Shown: one piece after another, positions 39,101-55,266 of the stretch
Numbering within the stretch: the stretch's first letter is position 1
Layout of the letters: every line of letters begins with the position of its first letter
NCBI GenBank assembly: GCA_018873245.2
Contig: JAEMBT020000007.1
Coordinates: 4,647,129 to 4,711,128, forward strand
Reading direction: 5' to 3'
Length of the DNA: 64,000 nucleotides
Origin: Archegozetes longisetosus
Lineage: Eukaryota; Arthropoda; Arachnida; Sarcoptiformes; Trhypochthoniidae
Notes under the pieces: generated by a model
The model's database searches: none
Told to the model about the DNA's origin: nothing
The model's input: only the letters and a program-made list of their open reading frames with translations
Position numbers and translations under genes: made by a program

Positions 39101-41537
39101 CCAACTTTGCTAGCGAACTTACTATCTAAGCATAAGTATGAAACAGAATAGAAAGTAGAATATTGTGCATGCTATATATGCCAGTGGCATATTGTAGCTC
39201 CAATTAAATAATGGTAACTCTTTTCTTTCATAGTAACCTATGAAAACAAACGAATCACTCAAGAAACCCTAAATCAAAATAATATTCCATTAAATTCTCA
39301 TTTATTTATTCAAACAGATAACGATTCGATTCTAAAATCATTAATATTTTATATATTCTACTCAAATAGACTCCAGACATGAGTCTATAGTGATAACATT
39401 TGAGCAACTATTTGGCCATCGTTTCAAAAGTTTTACTTGAGTTAACAGCAATAATCGAGTGAAAAATGATCGATTTCTTAAAACTTATAATCCCCTTGTG
39501 AAGCCTTCCTTCTGATAAATATATCAACTTTTTGGTCATTTCTCATCAAAAATTCAGTAGGCTTGCTTCTTATCCACTCTGACTAAAATTCAGTGTATTG
39601 GTTATGTCTTTAAATCAGAAAATGCTATCCATTATCTGCCAAAACTTTTTTAGGCAAGTTATCACTACAGGCTCAACTTATAAGACTTAAACGTTCATGT
39701 TTTTCATAAGTTTAATCAGAATTTATCAATCTTTCAATATTTATAATCTCATTAATAACACTGAAACATTTTGTGATCATCAAAACTTGCAATTTCATAG
39801 AATCATAGTTTTGATCCTGAAATGTATTCTTTCTGTGAGACAATAGTCTCGGGTTATTAAATGATTCAAAATCCATCATCTATTGCTGGAAAAGATTCGC
39901 TCATTTTGTTTTATGAAAAGAAAAAATTCAGAATATTTTTCTGACTGACACAACGAATTTAAGCCATACCTTAGGAAAGTAATCATTTTTCAGATAATAT
40001 AACAGTCATAGGAATTGTCGGGACATAAACGAGAGCCATTTGAAGTTGTTATTTGGTGGTCGGTACAGATTTTCTAAATTCTACTAATTCGGACAATCTG
40101 AAAGAGTACATGAGTTTTCCTATAAAGTTCACTCTCATATCATTTTAAATAATCCATAGCTACAAGAAATGATGCCTTCTTATGCCAACATTTCTATCAG
40201 ACTATAATAATTGATATATCAGATTGATTTCTTAGTCATTCTAGACATAAATGGAAATCACAATTCAAAATTAAGTTCAAATTGATACCGCGATAAGGTG
40301 AGAGTGAAATGCTAACACTATTCTCATAACTATGCATCATTTTAGTTTACAGTATTGTGTTTGTCCTCAACTGTACAACAGTGTATTTGTCCTCAACTGT
40401 ACATAGTTCTCAGAGAAATCTGATAAATATACAATTAATTTCTTTTTCACCCCTACAGAATGCTTGACTTGACACGAAATTCCCTACTGGTTCATTTGAT
40501 TACTCAAAAGTTATGACCAAATTGAGTTAGTAAGAATTTTAGAATCCAATTCTCAGTTCTTACCGTTCCCTGTAATAAATCGAGTACGATTTGATATGCA
40601 GCTCCGTTTTCTACGGTACTATTTGAAGTTTTATTACTTGAAGTTTCATTACTTGAAGCATTTCCGGGTGAATATTGCGGTACTATTATTAATAGTACCA
40701 CACTCAAAGATATTAATATGTTGATGAAGAGAAGCCAACGTAAGAAATGAAAATAAGATACAATTCCTGTCCCATAAAATGCCTCTATTTTTCGCAAATC
40801 TTTCGACCAAATCTTTAGCATTGACCAAAATTCAGATAATCTATCTTCAACTTGATTTATTTCAGCCTGCATATTTCAATGATAGAGTGGTAAAAATGAG
40901 TTAAATCTTACGATTGGGAACAAACTTAGAATAAAATTTGTAATTAAATCAAGCAAAAGCTTGATACCTGATATTTTCTATAAAAGTAATGATGTTCGTT
41001 TATTTGCTCTTCATCAGTTGACATATCTTTGAAGAATGAATGTATTTTACAGCTGACTTGTCTGCACGATTTAGCCCAACACCCTCTTCTTTGATAATTC
41101 GGCTCAATATCATAGGTTCTACGATCTTCACCTTCAATTCTAATCCCATCTTCAGCTTCAAAACCATCGTTATCGAATCTTAGATTCCTCTCATGTTCTT
41201 CATTCAAGATACCCAACTGTTCAGCCATTCTTCTAGCTTGTCTCATTGTCATCATTGACTGATCAGCTGATAATTGATTTCTTGGTATACTTCCATTTGA
41301 TCTGAATCGATTCCTCACTTGAACAGAACCCGATTCATCAGCAGTTCTATCTAAACCATCTTCAAGTCCTAATTGACTGTAATCTTCATAAGAATCACGA
41401 TCTACTTCTCTTCCTCTTACAAGATCAGGCTCTTCATCGTCATAATCAGCTTCTGGTTCTGGTATATAATTCATTGCGATACTATCCAACTCTTGATTTC
41501 TATTCGAGTTGTGATGATTGGCTTTAAAACGACTCAT
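36118..41537 (-). CDS. Transmembrane channel-like (TMC) protein, 10 exons
   Basis: TMC proteins are multi-pass ion channels or channel-associated proteins, some of them mechanosensory. Minus-strand exons: 41537-40968, 40866-40564, 39268-39123, 39057-38916, 38857-38699, 38579-38413, 38338-38254, 38148-37943, 36966-36891, 36513-36118. All join in phase to 749 residues. The first exon is an acidic, charged cytosolic N-terminus. Exon 2 carries DLRKIEAFYGTGIVSYFHFL and the first helix. Then follow GFLSDSFVFIGYYERK, FCGWDFFI, KEKVKLFMIRF with the GGSFYAIF helix, and the TMC signature CWENYVGQSFYKL (exon 8). YCPLLPVICVFRLVLLFY is next, then LLKNCSPPDQAYRASRSN. Length and N-terminus fit the TMC5/6/7-like branch rather than the long TMC1-3 branch (inference). 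In the last exon a GTATGT within the final helix (CTTTG/GTATGT) could be a donor to an unseen exon, so the C-terminus is tentative. Two family-1 repeats lie in introns 8 and 9. Confidence 0.93.
36570..36800 (-). mobile_element. Short inverted-repeat element, family 1, copy C (reversed)
   Basis: The minus strand reads GATAACTGTCGATAGCAACC then AAAAGTGATGCGTTGTC and ends near AAGTTGCTATCACACACC, in the same order as copies A and B. It has an internal direct repeat of CCTATGACAACGTAT. It lies in TMC intron 9. Confidence 0.7.
37862..37915 (+). mobile_element. Family 1 element, partial copy D
   Basis: CTTTGGCGTAACTACTCTAG then CTGCTATCGACAATTAATAA and TAGCTGTAT matches the 3' end of the family-1 elements. 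The upstream part was not recognised, so this is a truncated or diverged copy in TMC intron 8. Confidence 0.5.
40357..40404. repeat. 24-base direct duplication in TMC intron 2
   Basis: TTTGTCCTCAACTGTACA occurs twice in tandem with short flanks (GTGT...ACA then GTGTA...CAT). Confidence 0.85.
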
Positions 41538-42259
41538 TTTTGTAGTTTTAGCTAAATTCTAATCGTTCTCCGTGTTAATGAAGAGAAAGAATAAATTAAC
41601 TAAAGAAATAACACAGAGCTAAATTAATATTGAAATAATTCATTTTTATTACTATATTGCAATGCAATAAGGATAGAAAAATTTCAGCCATTCTAAAATA
41701 CAAGTAATCACATGCAGATAAGATTCGCTGCAATAATTATCTTAATTTCTTATCAGTCAGTACAATATGTTTGAAGATGGGCTCATCTCTCCTACAATTG
41801 TTGATCGCACAATGTTTTTTAATAGCTTAAGAGTAGAGTTACAAAAGAGCTTAACCCTAATTATCTTCCTATCTACATGTATTTTATATGTAATAAACTT
41901 GTTTTACAACCATTTTCACAGTATTCATCATATTCCTAGTAAAGATTAATACTTTTCGTTAATTGTCTTCATAAATAATAAAGAGATGCTTTTCTTTGAA
42001 ATCAAATAAAAATCTATCGCTTACTGTTTCACACTAAAGTAACTAAGAAACATTTTTTGTGTCTACCTTTACTTTACAGCACATCTTTTTTGCAGCAATT
42101 AAATAAAATTGATTATTAAATATGCATTTACAGCAATTGTTTATCAAATGTCTTTTATAAGTCTTTATTCCTATTATGTAAAAAATAACACTCATTTCTT
42201 ATGAATGTTGCCTTTTATTTGAAATAGAAATCTAAACCAATCAATAAATTAATTGTGAT
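41538..42259. other. Intergenic: TMC upstream region and MYG1 3'UTR
   Basis: A 720-base gap between two minus-strand genes. AATAAA on the minus strand at 42219-42214 is well placed for MYG1 polyadenylation, about 45 bases past its stop. TMC's promoter would lie in the remainder. The small plus-strand frame near 41767 has no support. Confidence 0.55.
42214..42219 (-). promoter_or_regulatory. Candidate MYG1 poly(A) signal
   Basis: AATAAA on the minus strand, about 40-45 bases downstream of the MYG1 stop codon. Confidence 0.55.
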
Positions 42260-43459
42260 CTAAGATGTGCTCCCATTAACTAGCTCCAAAGTCTTTTTCG
42301 CCATTTCTATAGCGCCTTCACGTCGATCATTACCACCAATAAAACCACTCGAATGTACAAAAATGCAATCATCTATTTGTGCGGTTTTGCTCAGTTGTTC
42401 GTCCCTCAAACCTCTCCAATCGGTAAAGAGCGGGACTCGAAGCTCGAAAGAATGTGGCGAAATTGGGACACCCTGTACTCTCCACTTGCCTTTTGAGTCA
42501 CAAAATATGACAAATTTGATTTGAGGATTAATTTCAATCTCTTTCTCTAACAGGAAAAGATGTTCTTTCCATGGAATCACTTGTTCCAATTCAATGATCT
42601 CTCCACTTTGGTCCACTTTAAATCTGGAATCAATAGCCTTGAGGACTTGTTCTCTTGCGGGCCACCAAACTTTGCCATAATAGCTAACTCTATCTTTAAA
42701 TTCTTCTCCAACCAAATCCAATGCTTTCATGAATCTATCGAATAGTATTTCATTAGAAGATGGCTCATTCCAATGAGGAGTTAAATTAGCGACTCTTGAG
42801 CTTAAGTGTGTTGTTATTCGGTAGTTCGGCTCGCCTTCACATATACTAACGCCTTCAAAATCAAATCATTAATATTAGACTTCATCATAAACTAATTATT
42901 TCTGCCAAAAACTGTTTCTAATACCATTATCTATTGCATCAATTTCTCGAACAAAGTTTTCGTAAACTTTATCGAATATGATGCCAGTTTTGTCATCATC
43001 TTTATGCCAGTTGAGTAAGTCAGCAATAATTTGATGACCGAAATGGACAAATACAAGACCAGCAGAACTTAGTTTAATAAAAAATTGTTTATTAGGGAGT
43101 AATGAATTGACAGTCAAATCGAATGATCTCTGATGATGATCGTAGCGATGAGTTGATGGATCATAAACCCCACCGACATCGACAACAACATGACATTGTT
43201 TCAAAATGTTTTCATCTCTCGTACGAATAATGTTAGCGTTTTTGTATTGAGGTAATAGTTTTAATAAATAACATGCTAGTACTTCATCGCAATGAAAAAT
43301 TCCGTCGTGAGTGCCAACTTTTATGTCTGAGTTTGATGACGAGTCTTGACAGAAACGCTTTGCTATCGATAAATCCATTAATGGCTTCTTTCTTCTTCCA
43401 TATGACACCAATACTTCTTTCAAATTGTTTATTAGTTCTCGCTTTAAACACTTCAACAT
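42260..43459 (-). CDS. MYG1: MYG1 3'-5' RNA exonuclease, complete, 2 exons
   Basis: MYG1 is a conserved DHH-superfamily 3'-5' RNA exonuclease acting in nucleoli and mitochondria to coordinate RNA processing. Exons 43459-42925 and 42852-42260 join in phase (GATAATG/GTATTA donor, TTTTGAAG acceptor) into 375 residues; human MYG1 has 376. Motifs: VGTHDGIFHCDEVLACYLL, VVVDVGGVYDPSTHRYDHHQ (DHH motif), KLSSAGLVFVHFG, EIDAIDNG at the exon junction, PWKEHLF, KWRVQGVP and CIFVHSSGFIGGNDRREGA. I chose the ATG at 43459 because the open frame further upstream contains no ATG. Its Lys/Arg-bearing first 45 residues could be a targeting presequence. An additional upstream exon cannot be excluded. Confidence 0.95.
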
Positions 43460-46264
43460 CCAATTTATCTCTTGATCTCTAGTTATAAAAATATAAAAAC
43501 TTTTTTCATAATTTCTTTTCAAAACTTTTTAGTTCTTTTTGTTCTACTACTCCACTGATTAATATCTAATAAAGTGATATTTGTTTGAAGGTCTGCCAGA
43601 ACGTTATTTATAATCAAATTTTTACACGTTTCTCATTCTTCATTCACTCCAACTTTTGTGAACTGCTTGAAAAAGTTGCGAATATTAGAAAAATATTTGT
43701 TCCTAATCTTACGAAAGTCTACTAGAAAGTTATAAATAATTAGTGTACTTGTACTAAGAGTTATACTTGTCTTAATTATGTGTCCCTCAAGTTGAACATC
43801 TGTCTACAAGATCACTACATTTCCTATATTTAACAGTTCTCTCACTAATCATAGTCTACTAAATGAACGTTTTGTAGATTAAAAACATCTTTTCAATTGA
43901 AAACATTTTACAAACTAAAACCTTTTTATATGTTCAACACTTTTTATAAACTAATTACTTTACTAATTAATTAATTGTGGGACTTTTTTCAACTAAAACT
44001 TCAAATTAGATTGCATTTCGAGAAGTAATCGAAATATTGAAACATAAATAAGCTTAACTCTAATCAAGCCTTAACCAAACTTGAATCAAACATTGAACAA
44101 TAGATTGACTTAAGTACTAATTAAATAGTTTTTCAATTACTTTTATAAATTTATAATAAGCTTAGACAAATATAAATATGGAAACAAATCAATTTGATAA
44201 CAAATTCATTCTCAATGTTCTTTTATTAATTCATTATTTTGTGTTATATTTACCGATAGCTTATGTTAACTGTTGTTTGCAATCAAATGACATTCAATCT
44301 TTCCTAAACTATGAACTCATTCCAGACAATATAAATCAATTCAAACTCATGTCAACGTCAATAAACAATACATAAACATTACAATTCGATATCAAATATT
44401 GCATTCATTAATTCGCTAAATTCTTATGCTTTTCGTGTCTGTTTTCAAAATTTTTATTTCCATTAATTACGTCCTGTCAAAGTGAACTTCTGTCAATTTT
44501 CAACCTAACTTCCAAAGGTAGGTTTTTACAAAAAAATCAGATCAAAAATCATAATTGAATAGAAAGACAACTAAAAAACTGACTGAAAAGTTTGATAAGA
44601 GTTATATCTATAGATAAATAATAGAAAAAGTTATTAGTATTAATAATAGCCATGAATAAATGGGAAATGAAGCAATCACCGGTTTTTAGTGTCATTTATG
44701 TTCGTTTGGAGTTATAGACTCAAACTCTGATTGGTATCAATAGAGCAAAAGGGAAGCGCTGTCTCACAACAAACCAAAATGGATGTCATATTCCTAGCAT
44801 AGTACTAAATAGCATTGAAAAGCTCTATAGAATAGGTATTGACTCAGTACTGAACTCGGTCTTTTAGTTCTAAGCCTCACGCTATCAAGTTGGCATTAGA
44901 GTGGTATGTGGTTACTATCAAACTCATTCTATACCTGACTAAACCATAAGCCTTACCTAATCTAGTGAAAAACCTAATTATTGTAATAGGAGTGCATTAA
45001 GAATTTTTTGGAGGTTAGATAAGAGAGGGCTTAGGCAGAAAGGGCGTCGTAAAAAGGGTGTTGAATGGGAACCATATACTTGCTGAATACCGACTTGCAT
45101 GGAAAGTGCATATCGCGTTGAATGAGAGGCACTGAGACTGGAATGGCACTAAAGTCTATATAACACAGAATTGAGTGCAAACGATATAAACCCTAAAACT
45201 CAAGGATTTTTTTATATGTATTAATATTGATATAAAACACTGAAAATCCCGACAAATTCGGCGTTTGTTTATTTATTGGTAATTATTTAACACTTATTTG
45301 ATTATAATATAATAGTTGATTGATATATGAATAATTGGTTTAATTAGTTAATTAATTATAAATAAATACGCATTTGTTTGAATGACATTTTGATCGTAAA
45401 TAAGCAGATGTTTTGACATGTTTGCTTCAATTCTGATTTTAATATTTTAATACTTTATATCAAATATAGACATTTCTATATTTCTTATTATTCCTATTTC
45501 TAACTCCTATTTGTTTTACTCATTTACTAATTTTCTCCTATTTTCTATCCATTTGTTGAGTGTTATCTTAAAATGAGTTGATTTTTATAACATAAAAATA
45601 TCAATAATATTGATATCAATTTTAAATAAATCTATAGCTCATTCAATCTTTTAATCACTTTCATCTAAACCTCAATTACTACCTATTATTTGATTTGTGT
45701 AAACATCTCAATACCTTTTGTTTTATTTAGTCTTTGGAGTTAAATAATTAATTATTGATATTTTCAGATATAAGTGTGTCTTTTTAAGCATAAAATACGA
45801 TTCATTTTCAGATGTTTATATTACTTATGTCCTTAATTTGTCTCTATTTGCAGATCGGTTGTCAATGTCTTGCGTCCATTCGATTGAAAAGTCAGAAGAG
45901 ATGTATTTAATGTGAACTCTGTTTCAATTTGAAAAGTGAACAAATAATATTGAAAATTTATAATAAATATCCCAAACTCAATTAATATATACTGAGATTA
46001 GACTGAAGTTTGATTGTGTTTTGTTTAACTGAGATATCATATAATTTTAAGTTTTATTTCTACTCTTCTGCTCATAAAGTCAATCATGAGAATAGAGTCA
46101 AACAATTGATTAGTTAAACGAATAGAAAATGACTTAAAAATAGGTGGAAGAGTTGCATAGATTAATCAGATATTAATATATATAAACAATTAAGAGTAAT
46201 TCCGAGCATCAGTTTGAAGTTGATTTGTTGAAAGAACTTTTGGTGTAAATAATAATAGATTGAA
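43460..46264. other. Divergent intergenic region between MYG1 and the PP2A B56 gene
   Basis: About 2.8 kb, head to head, so it should hold both promoters. AT-rich. A 65-codon plus-strand frame at 44178-44375 has a hydrophobic N-terminal stretch but no other support. Around 44.7-45.2 kb the sequence is less AT-rich, with no domain or RNA recognised. Confidence 0.5.
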
Positions 46265-50221
<3,957 letters not shown>

Positions 50222-50662
50222 TATTAAAGAGTACAGTATTTGATCTTCCGATAGATTTAGAGGAAAACGAGATTTGAAAGTTTTCAGAAACACAAAAGTA
50301 GCAAAATCAAGGGATTTATCGCTCATTTACCCAACCTTTTCATAACGATTCAAATTAGATAAGACTTATGCATATATTTCTTTTGCCGACCTTTTTAGAG
50401 ATTTGAAGAGAAACCACACAATAATTGTTTATTTTTTGAATTTTTAGTCAAAACATAACAACGTTTCTCTTGTTTTAGTTACCATTTTATTTGATTGCCT
50501 TTTAATTTTGAGCTTAACAAACAAATCAGACCGTACTCTCTCTTCTCTCTTTCTCTTTCACTTTGCTTTGATGGTGTCATTAATTGATCGTCAAATCTAT
50601 TTGTTATTTAATTGTAATTTTAGAACAACTGCTAAATCACACCATTAAAGAGAAGATGTTGT

Positions 50663-50663
<1 letters not shown>

Positions 50664-50704
<41 letters not shown>
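50664..50704. repeat. (TAA)n microsatellite
   Basis: About thirteen perfect TAA/AAT trinucleotides. Confidence 0.97.
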
Positions 50705-53557
50705 TGATTTTTGAATAATTGCTGTTTTAAGACAAAAACAAATAATGAGAAACTATTCGAAAAGAAGATATGATTAATTTGGTAGTAGAAAACAATTGAC
50801 GGCTAACTTTGTTTTCTTCTCATAAGTAATATACGATAAGTTTCTGAAATGCTGTCCTTTAACACTCATTCCCATTTTCAATACCTTCTCAATCAAACGA
50901 CAAATAACATGAATATTCCGCTCACTTTTAGGAATTTTTCAAATCAATTTAATATAAGTATCAGCTTTTCTCATAGAAAGACTGTTTTATTTGAGACCAT
51001 CACTAAAGATATCAAATGACTAACAAAATAATGAAAACTATTGTTTCGGGTTTTTATGCCATCAAACAAATCAATTTCATTACAACTGACACTAAAAACA
51101 CTGAATGAAAAGACTCTGTAGTTGAATAACAATCAAATTGAAAGAATTTTAGTGAAATTATAATTTAATTTAAATGAATTTTGATTTGTGGACTCTAAAA
51201 ATTGTGCACTTTATTGGAAAAATGAAATAAATTGCATATAAAAAGCCATTATAAAGACTGTTAAGATTAAATATTGATTAGAATAAGTGAATTAACCTAA
51301 TCTACAAACAAAACAATTATTGTAAATCAGACTCAGTTATAACTTTGCTTATAATTTGATTGTATATTACGTTTATAATACCAATCGCTGCATCTCCGAC
51401 AACAAATCACACCTCTTTTTAATTGTTTAACTGATAATTAATTAATTATTAACTATTAGTTAATAATTAACTCATAGTTAACTATTAACTTATATGCTGT
51501 AGATATTTCTTTTGAAAATCCATATAAATAGCTTTGATGTGATTCAAATTTTTCATTGATTTCAACTTTTCCGTCACTCCACTACTTAACGTTCAATAAC
51601 GTTTATTATTAGTTTGTAACTTTGTTTTTATTTTTACTTTCCACAAACTTTCCACTTTTGCTTCTGCCAATTTTTTGTTTCTCTATTCTCACGACTAGAT
51701 GCCAACTAATACTAATCACAACTGATCACTATTTCATGTAAAACTAACTCGCTCGAATTGGCGGTTATGTCACCGTTTAATAAGTGGTTGAAATGAAGCG
51801 CAACTTATTAAACTGAAACAAATTGAGAAAACAAGTTGAAAGATGAAGAAGAATCAGGTTTTAAGAATGTAATTGGACAAATGATTTGATAATAAGATAG
51901 TTTCCCTAAGAAATAGCGAGTTTGACAAACGTAAACTTTAGTTCCTTATATCAATACTACCTTCGTATTATCTCATTTGCACCAAACTTTCTAAACAAGT
52001 TTTATTCAACTCCTAAATTCTATAAAACATTGTTCAGGCGCTCTCTTCTCACTTAGTTTCTATCCTTTATTTAATCCAAACGTCAACATATTTCAGTCAA
52101 ATCGACTGTTTCTTTAAATTTTAAATTATTTTATTTGGATAAAGATTATTAAATTAAATTTAGCAATGAATAAATGTTTTAAAAGAAGCAAATGTAATAA
52201 AGAGCAGTTGAATAATTGTTTAAATAAAGCGGCTATTAATAAAAATTGTTTGGCTCATCTCACACTTCGTTATGCTATTCATCCTAATGATAGGATTCAA
52301 ACCCTCTAGAAATACATATTCACCAGTATTATCACAGCTTTAGCTATCAAAATCACTTCAAACTCACTGTTTAGAGCATTTAATCAAATTAGATGCAATT
52401 ATAATGAAAATGTTTCTTTTTTTTGAAGATATAACGCTCATTTTCACGATAATCGGTATGAACGCGTCAATCTATAGAAATAAAGTTCATTAAGATACAA
52501 ATGGGTAACTGTTGGCAAACGTATATATCTTCTAATCTTCATCCTAATGAGTGTCGTTTGGGTTGAATTCACAATCATATTACTCGTGACTTAGATAATT
52601 TTAGGTAACTCTCTTTCAAGTGGCTCAAACAGATGATTAAGAAGTTTGCAAACTTGATTGAAAAAGTTGATAGTAATGAGTTGGACAATCAAATACGTCT
52701 ACAGGTCGGATGATTATTATGTTTGGGAATAGCTGTCCCACTTCATATCTGTTATTTTCTATTAGTAATACGTTTAAATCTCTTACTTGAAAGATGAAAT
52801 GCTATCAAATTGAGTCGTTTTCGAAAAATTTTCATTTGATAAAGGTTTTAATGAAAAATTGAATAATTGATTTATTAACTTGATAAAAGTTACTCATTGC
52901 TTTACATTAAGTTATTCTCAACTGGTTTGATGCACTGAAATTTAGTAAACGACAAGTTTATGACAATATAGTAACGGTACAACTATATTGTTTCGAAATG
53001 ATGACAAAAAACACAATGATTAATACCTAGAGAATAAGTTTTATATATTTCATACTATTCTCGACTCATTCCTTCAATACTTGGTCATATTTGGTGATAA
53101 ACTCTTTGCAAAACTCAATCAAACATCAATATAAAACAATTAATGACTAAAACAATTAATCAACTTATTTGTTAAGTCAGCTTGACAAGAAGTGAATATT
53201 TCTTGCAATTCACGATAACGATTTTGCCAAATATTTTAAGCTTATATTTTGTGTAACAACCTTTCAAACAAGTTTGTTATTTGAGAGTTTTTGCCAATTT
53301 TTTCCTTAGAAATCTATAATAGCATTATTCGATGGTATCCGAGACAACACTTCAAATTGGTTTTCAGTTTCTATTACGAATTTATTAACTGATTCAAAAT
53401 ATTTCTCAATTGAATAAGTTTTTCAAATTCAAATAGTTAAAAATCAGATTTATTTTTTCCAACAACTCAGAAATTTTGCCAAATCTTTTCATGAAAAGAA
53501 TTTTAAATCTTGTTATGAAGTTCTTGATCACAGAATATGTTTGGCATGAAAAATAAC

Positions 53558-53600
53558 CAGTGGCGAAGCCAGTAGAGACAAAGGGGACAGAGACCTCCGA
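53558..53600 (+). mobile_element. hAT-like transposon end (fragment)
   Basis: CAGTGGCGAAGCCAGTAGAG followed by ACAAAGGGGACAGAGACC resembles the CAGTGGCGGA-type terminus of hAT-family elements and matches the end seen at 4.5 kb. No transposase coding sequence was recognised around it. Confidence 0.4.
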
Positions 53601-54785
53601 TTCAAATCTGTCTCTAACTCCACTTAAAAGTTCTGCATTTTTTAATATAAAATCTTCTTTATTCGTTGTTATAACTGCCACAAAATTAAGTAGGGATAGA
53701 TTATAATTTAAGTTTAAGGCTTACGCAATAAGTTTAATCAAAAATAAGATCAAAGTGGGTGTGATGTAGCCTGACTGAGGGATCGGAATTTGTTGGTAAA
53801 ATAACTTAAAAGAGATATAATGTATGATATATTTGAAGCGTTGTTTAGGGATTAAAAAGAAATTTGAACTAGTAAATAAATGAATAATGTATGCATAAGA
53901 AAATGGATGAGAAAATATTATAAATTCAATATTGAGTAGAGGAAATGAAATAGAAAAATATGGGAATATACAAAAATATATAAAAACGTATCTAGAAATA
54001 TGAAAAGTGGTTCTGCATGAGAGCTCACTGTACGATAAGAGCTAGAGTTTAGAAATATGTTGTGAAGTAGTCTTATTTGAATCGTATTGACATAATATGA
54101 ATGTAGCCAACAATTGACTTGGTTTATGGCTTACCTAATGGTGTAGAAACTATACTAAATGTTCTAGCTATAAAACACAAACAAATCAACCAAAAGTAAT
54201 ACCATATCCTATTTGAACATAAATAGTACCAAATCCTATTTGACCAAAAAAATAACAGCACATAATGACCGACTCATTACCAGAGTATTACTCCAACAGT
54301 TTGGCCGTACTTTCCAAATAGTGTATTAGTTGTTTTCAACTCTAGAAGACAATTATAGTATTGATTCTACATTTGATTGAAAAATGTTAATAGCTTTGAA
54401 AGTTTTAAAGAACATTAAGTCGCTCGAGACTTAGAGGTTGACAGATTTAGTGTCATTATATTTTAGATGAAAAGTCAAAGTTATTTGGCAAAGTATGCTT
54501 GGGCAAAATGCAATTACTTTAGGATAATTTGATTGTTTAGAAGCTTGTTATAGTTAAATAGTAGTCTAAAGTTGAAGATCTAGTCAAACGTTGTGTCTAA
54601 AGCTGGAGAAAGGGTTAAGTCAAGCGTAAAATAGGCCGTTTGATAAACTGATTAAATGTTAAATTAATTGATAGTATTAGAAACTAACAAATTATTAAAG
54701 CTCGCTATTGTTAGAGTGAAATAAAGTGTAATTAAATGATTTATTTGTCGCTCACACTTTAATAGAAAGGATTGTTGAGTTTATT

Positions 54786-54788
<3 letters not shown>

Positions 54789-54825
<37 letters not shown>
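54789..54825. repeat. (GA)n microsatellite
   Basis: About eighteen GA dinucleotides, 440 bases upstream of the EF-hand/phosphatase-fold gene. GA tracts can act as promoter elements in arthropods; no proof here. Confidence 0.97.
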
Positions 54826-54827
<2 letters not shown>

Positions 54828-55266
54828 TAGAGGGTTGTGTTTCAAGAGTAGAGTTATTTACGGATAAATCAATGTTCAGAAGAAAACAGCAAATAAACGG
54901 CAACCAAATCAACAAAACTAGATATCAACGGCAACTAAATCTAATTATCTTCCAGTTAGACCAGTAGCTAAACCCTACTAATGGCCAATGTTTACGACTA
55001 ATGTCAACCCAACTATAATTGATTGCTTTATTTTTTATTATCTTTCTAATGTTACGTTAAATCACCAAATATTAAACTTCTTTTCTAACTTCTATCAGTA
55101 TGAAATATTCTGTATTTTTTCAGTTTTTCATTTTTTTATTTTTTCATTTTTTCATTTCTTCTTCACATTGTTGCCAAAATTTCATTCTCTAAATCTTTCT
55201 AAATCTTTTATAACTAATTGACTAACAGAAACACTTCTTAATTATCTGATTGTAAGAATTGATGAG

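Larger units (their letters stand above)
50222..55266. other. Long intergenic region with microsatellites, no gene seen
   Basis: About 5 kb between two plus-strand genes. It begins with the B56 3'UTR. It contains an AAT microsatellite (50664-50704), a TTAACTATTAGTTAATAATT-type inverted repeat (about 51430-51490) and a hAT-like end (53558-53600). A GA microsatellite lies at 54789-54825. The minus-strand frame at 53406-53681 overlaps the hAT-like end and is probably repeat-derived. Confidence 0.5.

Noticed and set aside
44178..44375. 65-codon plus-strand frame with a hydrophobic N-terminal stretch, possible small secreted peptide
   Set aside because: No cleavage-site context, no conserved cysteine pattern, no second exon, typical of chance frames in AT-rich DNA.
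44700..45200. Less AT-rich stretch as a possible noncoding RNA or transposon
   Set aside because: No promoter, fold, repeat ends or coding capacity could be recognised.
51420..51490. TTAACTATTAGTTAATAATT-type inverted repeat as a structured RNA or mobile element
   Set aside because: Simple AT-rich palindromic sequence of a kind expected by chance at this base composition.
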